A stretch of 64,000 bases of DNA. It comes from Neptuniibacter caesariensis. GTDB taxonomy: Bacteria > Pseudomonadota > Gammaproteobacteria > Pseudomonadales > Balneatricaceae. Where the stretch lies: NCBI RefSeq assembly GCF_000153345.1, contig NZ_CH724126.1, positions 594,493-658,492 on the forward strand, read 5' to 3'. This document shows positions 10,199 to 17,662 of the stretch, piece by piece (position 1 is the stretch's first letter; the number at the start of each line of letters is the position of its first letter). The translations under genes and the position numbers were made by a program. The notes beneath the pieces were generated by a model. It saw only the letters and a program-made list of their open reading frames with translations, was not told where the DNA came from and did not search any database.

Positions 10199-10840
10199 TT
10201 AAAGAAGGGTGTCATGTTCTTCAAAAAGTATGTTGTAGAACTTTCTATTAAAATTGTCGAAAGCTAGTGAGGCGTCATCCAGAACACTTTCTTCAAGTTC
10301 ATCTATGAGGGTGTTCATTCTTGATGGCAAATTTTGTGAGATGGTACTTAAAAAGGATGTCATATCCCTGAGTTCGTTCAGGTCTGAGACAAATTTCTCA
10401 AGTTTTTTTTGGGATTTCTTGCTGGAAGAGGAATTGAGTTTGGTAAAGTCTGCGTTTTTCCACTGTTTATGGAGGGCTACAATTTTTTCATTCAATGGAG
10501 GAAACAGAACTGTCCGAAACCAAAAATCATCTTTTATTGATTTCTTCGCATCTCTACGTTTGGAATAAACATTCCAGCCAATATTGAACAGGCCTAAGGA
10601 TATGCCGATTAAAATACCAACTTCCCTAATGCCAAATTCAATATTGCTGAAAACCCCAGTCCCTTTCGAATATAGAACTTCTTTGGTGTTATCGGGGTTA
10701 TAAGTAATTTTAATTTCGGACTTGTCAGCCAGGGCCTGACTGGATAATAGGATACTAGCTAATAGGATTAACGATTTCAGAAAACCCACGATTGATACCA
10801 CGCAATAGCTCTTTTCTATTGTTTTGACTGACGTCGTCAT
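10199..10840 (-). CDS. Unknown membrane protein, third gene of the ATPase/STAS cassette
   Basis: I do not recognise this family. The 213-residue product has a hydrophobic segment at about residues 15-38 ending in SSQALA, which could be a signal peptide or first helix. A short exported loop follows, then a second helix near 72-92 (VGILIGISLGLFNIGW). The cytoplasmic tail of about 120 residues is charged, probably coiled, and rich in Lys, Glu and Ser. If the ATG at 10840 is used, the gene overlaps the upstream STAS-like gene by 86 bases; GTG codons further in are alternatives. It is a possible membrane effector of the cassette. Confidence 0.6.
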   Translation of the reverse strand: MTTSVKTIEKSYCVVSIVGFLKSLILLASILLSSQALADKSEIKITYNPDNTKEVLYSKGTGVFSNIEFGIREVGILIGISLGLFNIGWNVYSKRRDAKKSIKDDFWFRTVLFPPLNEKIVALHKQWKNADFTKLNSSSSKKSQKKLEKFVSDLNELRDMTSFLSTISQNLPSRMNTLIDELEESVLDDASLAFDNFNRKFYNILFEEHDTLL

Positions 10841-11084
10841 AATCCATGTGGTTTAGCAGGTCAGCTTTTACTTCATATTTCTTGATGATCTCTTCGAGCA
10901 TTCCAAGGAAATATGAATTAGTAATCACCAGATCGCTGCCGTTTTTGAGAACAAGCTTCGTTTCAGATGTATGCTGAGCAAGCTCAAACAGCTCGTAGGC
11001 TTGATGACCGTTATCACGACCCGAAAGAAGGCGTTTCCCTTCTTTTTTTAAGGTGTTTAAATCAATTATCATCACTCTCTCCAT
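10755..11084 (-). CDS. STAS-like (DUF4325-type) small protein
   Basis: The 109-residue protein resembles the STAS-like DUF4325 family. It has an N-terminal region, then KLVLKNGSDLVITNSYFLGMLEEII, the strand-plus-helix pattern of a STAS core with the conserved small-residue/Phe/Leu segment, and a short tail. STAS proteins bind GHKL ATPases in partner-switch systems such as SpoIIAA/SpoIIAB. The start codon shares its A with the TAA of the upstream ATPase gene (TAATG), and AGGAG lies 8 bases before. Translation is thus coupled and a 1:1 partnership likely. The family assignment comes from pattern recognition, not a search. Confidence 0.7.
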   Translation of the reverse strand: MERVMIIDLNTLKKEGKRLLSGRDNGHQAYELFELAQHTSETKLVLKNGSDLVITNSYFLGMLEEIIKKYEVKADLLNHMDYDDVSQNNRKELLRGINRGFSEIVNPIS

Positions 11085-12433
11085 TACGAACTCCTCTTCT
11101 TAAGAGGGAAGCGTATACTAATCGCTACCCCAGGGAAGAAACAATCCTTCATTCGTCTCACACTAGAAGAGTCGGGCGGCAATTTTAATGTGTTTTGGTT
11201 ATTAAAAGCAATGATCATCTGCTCATCATCAGAGTCTTCATGAAGATCTCTCAGCTTGTAAGTCCCATCAAAATAAATATGGGTTGCCCCTGAAACTACA
11301 CTCATTCGGTGGTTGTTTTGCTCTTCTGTTTCTCCTTGTAGCGCGTGAAACTCTTTGTAGAGCTCTTGGAAAAACTCAATAAGCAGTATAGTTCCTTGTC
11401 CGTTAGTGTCACGAGAAGTTTGATTTCTACAGCTATAACGTTGCTGTAAGGCAGCAACGGTAATTAGTTGCTCTCGAGTAAAACGATTCTTGTGAAGCTC
11501 TACATAATCGTTTACTAGGTTTAGGCTGAAATGCCCAGTTGGCAGATCCTCAAAGGACTCTGCAATGGTTCGACCAAAGTTAAATATAGAAAGTTCAAAA
11601 TCTTTATTGTCAGAGTGGCTGTTAAGATATCCCCTTATAAACCAGCTGTAGTCATTTTTTTTCTTTGATGAGTGGCGTTGAGCGTTATCAAGAACTTCTC
11701 CTACACACCTTAGTAACTCAGTCTCAGCGTCTTCACTTAGTGATTTCTCAAAATCCTGCACACATTCATTAACGTGCTTAACAAAAGCTTCAGCTGCAAG
11801 GGAATGGTCATCTACACTATATGCGTTTGCTGAGCTGAAGTTGATGCTGTGTTTGGCAAATAAATGCTGCTTTTCCCGGCTAAAAGGTGCGCCGCTTTTC
11901 GTTTTAGCCTCAATTTCTTTAACAACTCCCATTTCCATTAAAAGTTGTTTGTGATCAGGATCTAAAGGGAAGTAACCAGATACACGCTTTTTTATTTTTC
12001 TTCCGCGCCGAAGAAGCAGTCGTGCCCTGTTCACTCCTAACCCTAGAAGGACCTCAGATGTAAGGCTGAATTCAGAGACTTGTGAATGATTAAGTGTTAT
12101 GTGTTTGACTCTATCGTCTCTGTAGGATTTGACGATATTAACAATCGCTTTAATGGCGCCATTTGGGTTTGAAATGAAGCAAAACTTCTCAGGGAGAACA
12201 ATCTGGTGGTTTCGGGACAGCCTTCGACGACTTCGATAACCCGGGTTCATTAACTCAATGTAATCAAGCACCTTCTCTGATTCGGCGCGAGAAAAGCTTT
12301 TACCCTTTCCCAGCGAACCGTATCTGCGAAAATGTTTCACTCGAGCATACTTCTTTCTTCTATTTGTGGAAACTAGGTGGTTGTCCCAGGCTTTGGATGC
12401 TTGATGTGAATTGGTTTCTCTGTAACTTTTCAT
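11084..12433 (-). CDS. GHKL-type ATPase with an N-terminal STAS-like region
   Basis: The 449-residue protein has a basic N-terminus, a STAS-like segment at about 90-140 (IKAIVNIVKSYRDDRVKHI), and a C-terminal GHKL ATPase-like domain from about 205. The N box is E246-VLDNA with Asn250, a degenerate G1 box lies near 283 (IFNFGRTI), and the glycine-rich lid is TNGQGT at 343-348. The tail PGVAISIRFPLK resembles that of ATPases encoded next to DUF4325 proteins. It is first in a three-gene cassette with a STAS-like protein and a membrane protein. I infer nucleotide-dependent switching; histidine kinase function is unlikely, since no dimerisation/phosphoacceptor helix is seen. Confidence 0.72.
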   Translation of the reverse strand: MKSYRETNSHQASKAWDNHLVSTNRRKKYARVKHFRRYGSLGKGKSFSRAESEKVLDYIELMNPGYRSRRRLSRNHQIVLPEKFCFISNPNGAIKAIVNIVKSYRDDRVKHITLNHSQVSEFSLTSEVLLGLGVNRARLLLRRGRKIKKRVSGYFPLDPDHKQLLMEMGVVKEIEAKTKSGAPFSREKQHLFAKHSINFSSANAYSVDDHSLAAEAFVKHVNECVQDFEKSLSEDAETELLRCVGEVLDNAQRHSSKKKNDYSWFIRGYLNSHSDNKDFELSIFNFGRTIAESFEDLPTGHFSLNLVNDYVELHKNRFTREQLITVAALQQRYSCRNQTSRDTNGQGTILLIEFFQELYKEFHALQGETEEQNNHRMSVVSGATHIYFDGTYKLRDLHEDSDDEQMIIAFNNQNTLKLPPDSSSVRRMKDCFFPGVAISIRFPLKKRSS

Positions 12434-12923
12434 ATTGGCTCAAGGTATAGAAAGTGATCGTCGCTATGAGGCTATTGCGTCAAGTAGATTGTTTATTTGT
12501 TGAAAAGGGGGCTTTTTATTGAAATCAAAGCCCCATGGGTTAGCTCTGATGCCATGTACAAGGATGAGGAAAGAGGAACTGCCAATGAAGCTGAGAGGTA
12601 GTGCTGATGTAAGTCCATGTATAACGTAACATCCGTATTAAATTTATTCTATGAAGCTATATTGTTAACAGTATGAGCCTCGTGTCAATGAGCTCATGGC
12701 AGGCAATGTTATGCGGTCATTAAAAAGCTGAAAATCGTAACTGGTTCTTTTGCGGTGGTTATATCACTATTGGAGCTTTTGATCGTACAGAGAATAAGTA
12801 TCTAAAACACTTTCAGTAATTTTATAAGAACGATATCGCTGGTAATTCAGAAAAAATCCTATTTTATTAATATTAGTAAACCAATACCCTCAATAATTTT
12901 ATACGTTTCAAGGGACTATATGA
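12434..12923. promoter_or_regulatory. Non-coding divergent region between the two island payloads
   Basis: About 490 bp without a credible gene, rich in A+T. It must hold the promoters of the ATPase cassette (leftward) and of the small membrane protein/HEPN pair (rightward). The only strong structure is GGGGCTTT (12508-12515) paired with AAAGCCCC (12527-12534); on the minus strand it is followed by CTTTTC, so it may be an attenuator or the end of a small RNA. No operator I recognise is present. Confidence 0.5.
12508..12534 (-). terminator. Terminator-like hairpin in the leader of the ATPase cassette
   Basis: An 8-bp GC-rich stem with an 11-base loop is followed on the minus strand by C-TTTT-C. 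It lies 75-100 bases upstream of the ATPase start. It could be an attenuator, the end of a short RNA, or an insulator against outside transcription. Confidence 0.4.
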
Positions 12924-13355
12924 ATGACGCCAGGTTTCTCAATTCCTACCGATAATATCTATAAATTTTATGCCTTACTGGGTTTGGCTTTAATTCTCTC
13001 ATCGGTCTTAGCATTTGTTTATGTGTACGATACGAATAGGGCACGAACATTAGGCTGGTCTGAAGAAATACGTTTAATAGAGAAAAAAGCGCGAGCTGAC
13101 CAGGCTGACAAAGAGCGGAAAGAGCTACTGGAAACGATGGTTCAGATAGAAAATGAGAACAAAAAATTCTATATGAAGATACTAAGCATGTCATTTGGTG
13201 TTGGTATAGGAATTGGTGTTCTTGGTTTACTGGCTTGGCAATTTTCGGTACAGCCGCGAGCCGATCGTTTGGTAGAGCTACAAATAAACTCCTTGGAGTT
13301 AGAAATTGCTATCAAAGAAGGTCAAACAAAGAAAGATCGCCCAAGGTACTTCTAA
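12924..13355 (+). CDS. Small two-helix membrane protein with coiled coil
   Basis: I do not recognise a family. The 143 residues contain a membrane helix at about 13-34 (YALLGLALILSSVLAFVYVY), a charged heptad-like coiled coil at about 45-85 (IRLIEKKARADQADKERKELLE), a second helix at about 88-108 (MSFGVGIGIGVLGLLAWQF) and a basic tail. AAGGGA lies about 10 bases before the ATG. It precedes the ApeA-like gene by 51 bases on the same strand, so a two-gene operon is likely. It might anchor, sense or restrain the HEPN protein; this is inference from context only. Confidence 0.6.
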   Translation: MTPGFSIPTDNIYKFYALLGLALILSSVLAFVYVYDTNRARTLGWSEEIRLIEKKARADQADKERKELLETMVQIENENKKFYMKILSMSFGVGIGIGVLGLLAWQFSVQPRADRLVELQINSLELEIAIKEGQTKKDRPRYF

Positions 13356-13406
13356 TCAATGGTTTTCAGAAGATCTCCATGAAGAGGATAAAACATAAGG
13401 GGAGCA

Positions 13407-14786
13407 ATGAGAGTTAAGGAAAAGTATCAAAAGACGGGATTTTTCTGGCTTCCAGGAAAAGAGAATAAAAGAATCCCCGGTACTCTCATCATCAATGACG
13501 GAGGGGTCATTGATTTAGAAATAGTGGGTTTGTTCGATGAGGGTTTTAAGCCTCTTGTTAGAGGTGATGATATACCAAAGATAATTGGTCAAGTGGAAGG
13601 GGATGGTTATGTCACCCTTGAGAGATGCTTCTTCAAGAAGAAGGCGTATGCGTTTGGGGGAGTTGCTCGATCGCTGTTAAGGGTCCGCCGAGCGTTTGTA
13701 AGAGCATCTTTTGAAGACGTTGATGAAATATATTTTGATACGGTTAGCTTTTCTGTTGAAGGGTTAGATGAGTGGCTTGGGATAACAGGAATCAGTGTAG
13801 ATTTTAATGAGAATCATACTGAAGCAACGATAAGTTATTCTCCAAAGGACGCAATAACATTATCTCTGAACAACGGATTTTTACTAAGTATCGTTTTTGC
13901 GTATAACCTACCGAATCTTGGAAGCAACACAGCCGCACAGATTACGCAAAAAGCTTATTTGAGGCTTTCTTCAGAAGAGCCTCTGGAGTTGGATGAATAT
14001 CTTCCAATCATACATCAGATAACCAGCTTGTTATGTTTAGCTATAGATTCAGCCGTTAGTGTTCAGGAACTTAAAGGCACTTCTCCGTCAATTTTATGTA
14101 ACCTTCAAAATGAGACTATTCCCGAACTTTTAGATATCTATTATCCAAGCCTGCCTTTTGAAGAAAGAGAGCCTTCGATTGATAAGTTTAGAATGTTATT
14201 TACATACAAAGACATCGAGAAAAATGCACAATCAATTTTTAATAACTGGCTAATGGCTTATGAGACGATAAGGCCTGCTCTGAGTTTATATTTTTCAGCA
14301 GTATCAGGTTCTCATAGGTATATGGATGGCAGGTTTTTAGCTTTGGCTCAGGGTCTGGAAACGTATCATCGAAGAACAAACATGGATACTTTGATGGAGC
14401 CTGATAGATTTCGAAGTGTGCTGGCTTACCTTCTTAGGCTCTGCCCGAAAGAGCATAGAGTTTGGTTGATAAGCAGGCTTCGATATGGAAATGAAATTAG
14501 CTTAGGGCAAAGAATTAAAAAAATTATCGAGCCTTACAAAGAAATTATTGGTAATAACAAGGAACGAACAAAATTAATCAGAAGTATTGTGGATACGAGG
14601 AATTACTTTACTCATTTTAGTGAAGAGCTTGAAAGTAGGGCGTCTAGAGGTTCTGAGTTATGGTCGATATGTCAAAAGATGGAAGCAATTTTTCAACTGC
14701 ATCTTTTAGAGCAGCTGGGCTTCGATAATACTCAGATAAAGGACTTATTAAGTAATAATTATAAGCTTGAGCAGAAGTTGGGTTAA
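13407..14786 (+). CDS. apeA: ApeA-like HEPN protein, probable antiphage RNase
   Basis: The 459-residue protein looks like the ApeA family: an N-terminal beta-rich domain (about 1-270, opening GFFWLPGKENKRIPGTL) followed by a helical HEPN-like domain. The HEPN catalytic motif Rx4H is intact as R398-NYFT-H403 inside VDTRNYFTHF. Single-gene ApeA has been reported as an antiphage defence, thought to act as an RNA-cutting abortive-infection effector. The start follows a strong AAGGGGAG. Codon use and base composition are A+T-rich like the rest of the island. Family assignment is by eye; the motif and domain order support it. Confidence 0.75.
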   Translation: MRVKEKYQKTGFFWLPGKENKRIPGTLIINDGGVIDLEIVGLFDEGFKPLVRGDDIPKIIGQVEGDGYVTLERCFFKKKAYAFGGVARSLLRVRRAFVRASFEDVDEIYFDTVSFSVEGLDEWLGITGISVDFNENHTEATISYSPKDAITLSLNNGFLLSIVFAYNLPNLGSNTAAQITQKAYLRLSSEEPLELDEYLPIIHQITSLLCLAIDSAVSVQELKGTSPSILCNLQNETIPELLDIYYPSLPFEEREPSIDKFRMLFTYKDIEKNAQSIFNNWLMAYETIRPALSLYFSAVSGSHRYMDGRFLALAQGLETYHRRTNMDTLMEPDRFRSVLAYLLRLCPKEHRVWLISRLRYGNEISLGQRIKKIIEPYKEIIGNNKERTKLIRSIVDTRNYFTHFSEELESRASRGSELWSICQKMEAIFQLHLLEQLGFDNTQIKDLLSNNYKLEQKLG

Positions 14787-14836
14787 TTCTGTTTTGTAGA
14801 TCTTCTATGGTTGAGTAAGTGGGAAAAGGGCATTGT

Positions 14837-15004
14837 TCAATTCCTTAGTTCTTTAGTCAGAATTATATCGTTCCCATCTTTGTCCTTTGAGTGAATGCAT
14901 ATTTGCCTTGGCTTGTTTTCACTCATTGGAGATTGCTTTCGTGGCCAGAATAAACAAGTAGCGAAAACAATCATCACCAGCAGTCCTGCTATCAAATATT
15001 CCAT
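14837..15004 (-). CDS. Small single-helix membrane protein, 55 residues
   Basis: A short frame on the minus strand begins with ATG preceded by GGAG 6 bases away. It encodes MEYLIAGLLVMIVFATCLFW, a clear membrane helix, then a basic stop-transfer PRKQ and a hydrophilic tail ending in KELRN. The good ribosome site and protein-like architecture support it as real. Function is unknown. It lies between the convergent HEPN gene and the leftward control genes of the island, immediately downstream of the 270-residue protein gene. Confidence 0.5.
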   Translation of the reverse strand: MEYLIAGLLVMIVFATCLFWPRKQSPMSENKPRQICIHSKDKDGNDIILTKELRN

Positions 15005-15058
15005 TGTTGCTCCATGCCGTTTTGTTGCCGTTGTGGTCTCTATATATCTCTATGTAGC

Positions 15059-15871
15059 TTAGGCGCTTTTAGTGTAATCCTGAAGCCACTCATCGACAGT
15101 TTGTTCAGAAGGTAATTTGTCTTCTATTGGTTGTATGGTTATACCCTGTATACCTTCTTTACTGTTTACCTTATTACCGTAGTTTCTCTGCCCCGTACTT
15201 GAATTCTTCTGTATCCCCTGTGATATCAGACTATCAGGGTAATCGTTCCCTGAAACTTTTCCCTGTAGGTTCCCTGAAATTTCCCTGAGTTTTCCCCGAG
15301 ATTTCTCAGTTGTATTAAGTGGCAAGAGCATGTCCGTTAAATGTTCATACTCGATTGAAAGGGGGGCTAGCGATTGTTTGATGATTCTCTCATTTCGATC
15401 GTATTCAGCAGTGAAGATTATCTTTTTTAGCTTTCCCATTCGGTCATGAAAGGATGAGTTGTCTTTTGGTAGTTGAAGTCCTGATCTGATCCAGAATTTA
15501 ACAAAATCGCTTCTGCTGCCAGCTCGGAATTTTCCTTTAGGTAATGAGCTACCTTTCGATCCATGCTTGGAGGCGTGCTTGCGGGTAAGAGCTACATTGT
15601 AAATACAATATGCGTCAGAGCCTGTTAATAGGTCTATGAAGTGGAGTGTGACACCACCAGCTTTGCAGTAATTGCCAGTACTATATTTGTAGAACTTGAA
15701 TGAATGAGTTCCGCATGATTTGCATATTTCAGATACTAATTCACCTTGATGCTTCATTAGCCATGTGTCTGGGACAGGTTTCCCACTAGCTGGATCTATT
15801 TGCAAGATACCTTGATGAATCGATATTTTATCCCCCCGTTTTAAGAGGGAGTTCAATAAACTTTGGGTCAT
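15059..15871 (-). CDS. Hypothetical island protein with a Cys cluster
   Basis: The 270-residue product is not recognised. It shows C50-x2-C53 with a further Cys69, which might bind zinc, then a basic middle (KHASKHGSKGSSLPKGKFRAG) and helical segments (SDFVKFWIRSGLQLP, FHDRMGKLKKIIF). The C-terminal quarter is low-complexity and polar. The basic character and its place downstream of alpA and a winged-helix gene suggest a DNA-related role in the element, such as replication or excision, but this is inference. Its start lies 17 bases after the upstream gene's stop, so the genes are probably one operon. Confidence 0.6.
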   Translation of the reverse strand: MTQSLLNSLLKRGDKISIHQGILQIDPASGKPVPDTWLMKHQGELVSEICKSCGTHSFKFYKYSTGNYCKAGGVTLHFIDLLTGSDAYCIYNVALTRKHASKHGSKGSSLPKGKFRAGSRSDFVKFWIRSGLQLPKDNSSFHDRMGKLKKIIFTAEYDRNERIIKQSLAPLSIEYEHLTDMLLPLNTTEKSRGKLREISGNLQGKVSGNDYPDSLISQGIQKNSSTGQRNYGNKVNSKEGIQGITIQPIEDKLPSEQTVDEWLQDYTKSA

Positions 15872-15888
15872 AGCAGGAATTGCGGCTG

Positions 15889-16197
15889 TTAAGCCGCTTT
15901 ATCTGTGGGAGTGTAAGTTGAGATAAGCTGATCAGCTCGTTCTCTACTTGCTTCAATAAGGGTGTATCTAGTGAATCGTGAATCAAACTTGCCGTAAGTT
16001 TCCGCGACTCTTTCAAAAGCGATTCCATGGTCATTCCATAAAGTGCTTATGGTGGTATGGAGACACGTTTCGCCGTAGAGCTCATGCGCTTCAGGCTGGA
16101 TCATTGATCGTAACATCAGGTATTTCAGTGCTATGATCTTCTTCGGTAGTTTCTTAGGACTGGTGGCCGTTGTGGTGGCGGCTGCTAGTTTCTTCAT
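15889..16197 (-). CDS. Winged-helix-like small DNA-binding protein
   Basis: The 102-residue protein has a basic, Ala/Thr-rich leader, then a pattern like phage-type helix-turn-helix proteins: KKIIALKYLMLRSMIQPEAH, ending in CLHTTISTLWNDHGIAFER, a typical recognition-helix segment followed by a wing. I infer a regulator or excision factor for the island. It starts 11 bases after the alpA stop and is followed 17 bases later by the 270-residue gene, giving a compact three-gene unit. Confidence 0.6.
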   Translation of the reverse strand: MKKLAAATTTATSPKKLPKKIIALKYLMLRSMIQPEAHELYGETCLHTTISTLWNDHGIAFERVAETYGKFDSRFTRYTLIEASRERADQLISTYTPTDKAA

Positions 16198-16208
16198 TAT
16201 CAGATCCC

Positions 16209-16403
16209 CTATGCCGCTTGAGCTGCTTCAATTCGATCTGAAATCCATTGCTGGATTTCAGACTCATCCCAAGCAACTAGCCTCCCTCCAATGGGAATGG
16301 CTTTAGGGAATTCATTACGGGACATGCGGGCATAGATACAGCTTCGGCCTAAGCCCGTTAGCTGCTCCACTTCTTTTCTGCGAATTAATCTTTTTGTGTT
16401 CAT
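16209..16403 (-). CDS. alpA: AlpA-family regulator
   Basis: A 64-residue MerR/excisionase-like helix-turn-helix protein: LIRRKEVEQLTGLGRSCIYA is the HTH, followed by RNEFPKAIPIGGRLVAWDES and EIQQWI, the hallmark AlpA pattern. AlpA proteins activate integrase or excision genes in P4-like elements and prophages. Here it heads the leftward unit alpA-wHTH-270-residue gene. It is preceded by about 120 non-coding bases that must contain its promoter. AGGTAGC lies just before the ATG. Confidence 0.9.
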   Translation of the reverse strand: MNTKRLIRRKEVEQLTGLGRSCIYARMSRNEFPKAIPIGGRLVAWDESEIQQWISDRIEAAQAA

Positions 16404-16524
16404 ATGCTACCTCTCGCTTCCAATCTGGATTTGATGAGGTAATGGTGAAACAGGCTGGCGTTGGCTTATACAGGACTTTAAAAATTGTTTTTCTGGGGGA
16501 TTTTTTTACGAAAAAAAGTTCGAA

Positions 16525-17280
16525 CTATTTTTCAGGTAATAAACTCAAGCTTTCTAAAAAGGCCGGTGTACATGCCTGATCGACAAAGGGTAAAACCGAT
16601 TCAATAAGTTCTTTTTCTCCTTTGCTCCCGTCAAAAACTTTGGCTGCAAGTGTAGACTTTTTTATCCTTACATTATGTTCTAGCTCCCATATGCGCAAAT
16701 CAAGAATGGCTAAGACTTTATATTCGTATAGCTTCTTCATTTTTTGGTGTGTAATTTTGGTAGGGATGATGGGTTTTGTTTCTAGGGCGTTTCTAGCGTC
16801 ACTCAGATGTTGCTTGAAGGCTTCAATCAAGGCGGTATCTGGATACTCAAGGTCTACTTTTATAAAGGTTTCGGTAGGTGTGTTAAGAAAAGACAGGGAT
16901 GGATAGTTTTCATGTGGAGAGTATGTCTTTAGTTGTTCCTGGGTATAGAAACCAGGTTTGGGCATTATCTTTTTAAAAGAACCAACATGTTCAGCCCTTA
17001 GCGCATCAATTGGAGGTTTATTTAACTTAATTGAAAATTCTTTTCCTGAATATGAGGCCCTGATGCTCTCGTTGAGTTTGCGTATGTCTTCAAGAAGTGG
17101 GCTTTTGTCTTCAGGATGTTGCTCTACAAAATGGACTAAGGTGAATCGCTCTATTTTTATTTTCCTTATTGCAAGCTCATCCCTCCACCATGATGGGGAA
17201 TTACTGTTCAAATGTAGATATTGCTCTATATCGAACCATGCTAGTTCAGACAGATAGCGTATTAGTTTAGAGCTTCTCAT
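16525..17280 (-). CDS. DUF6387-like island protein
   Basis: The 251-residue protein resembles DUF6387 proteins, which are often found beside integrases and AlpA genes: ELAWFDIEQYLHL near residue 12, a WWRDELAIRK segment, and a long helical body ending in FLESLSLLPEK. The role is unknown. It is soluble by appearance, with no signal or membrane helix. It sits between the alpA unit and a small gene next to the integrase, all on the minus strand. The family name is from memory of the pattern and is only moderately secure. Confidence 0.6.
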   Translation of the reverse strand: MRSSKLIRYLSELAWFDIEQYLHLNSNSPSWWRDELAIRKIKIERFTLVHFVEQHPEDKSPLLEDIRKLNESIRASYSGKEFSIKLNKPPIDALRAEHVGSFKKIMPKPGFYTQEQLKTYSPHENYPSLSFLNTPTETFIKVDLEYPDTALIEAFKQHLSDARNALETKPIIPTKITHQKMKKLYEYKVLAILDLRIWELEHNVRIKKSTLAAKVFDGSKGEKELIESVLPFVDQACTPAFLESLSLLPEK

Positions 17281-17372
17281 GGCATTCCCTTAATGCTTCC
17301 CTTCTGAGATAAAGCACCAGCCTGTCAGGGAGCAGGATGTCGGGGGCTACCCTAGGTGCTGGAACTTCACTT

Positions 17373-17648
17373 TTATTGTATAGGTTCGAAGACGGCTCTC
17401 AACACTACTCCATGATTGCAAGGAGAATTAGATTTATGTCTATTTAGAATACCGGAACTAGAAATGCTTACTTTCCCTGGTGCTGGAGGCCTATCCTCGA
17501 TATAAATCCGATCACCAACTTCTAGCTTTAATTGCGGAATACTTCTGGTCATCTCCATTAGCGCCCAACAGGAAGTTGGTTTGCAAACAGCCCTATAGGG
17601 AAGATTGTTACTTCTGAGTAGTTCTATAATGAAATGTTGATTTGCCAC
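17373..17648 (-). CDS. Small hypothetical protein next to integrase
   Basis: The 91-residue product (MANQHFIIELLRSNNLPYRA...) is not recognised. A short helix is followed by a beta-rich part containing LKLEVGDRIYIEDRPPAPGK, which could be a small OB- or SH3-like barrel. It lies 14 bases downstream of the integrase stop on the same strand, so it may be co-transcribed with int, a position often taken by excisionase or accessory genes. An AGGAGAAAAAAG ribosome site precedes the ATG, which supports it as a real gene. Confidence 0.55.
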   Translation of the reverse strand: MANQHFIIELLRSNNLPYRAVCKPTSCWALMEMTRSIPQLKLEVGDRIYIEDRPPAPGKVSISSSGILNRHKSNSPCNHGVVLRAVFEPIQ

Positions 17649-17662
17649 TTTTTTCTCCTTGG

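Noticed and set aside
13235-13417. Separate 60-residue gene overlapping the HEPN gene start
   Set aside because: It is an out-of-frame reading of the coiled-coil membrane protein and the gap, without a ribosome site.
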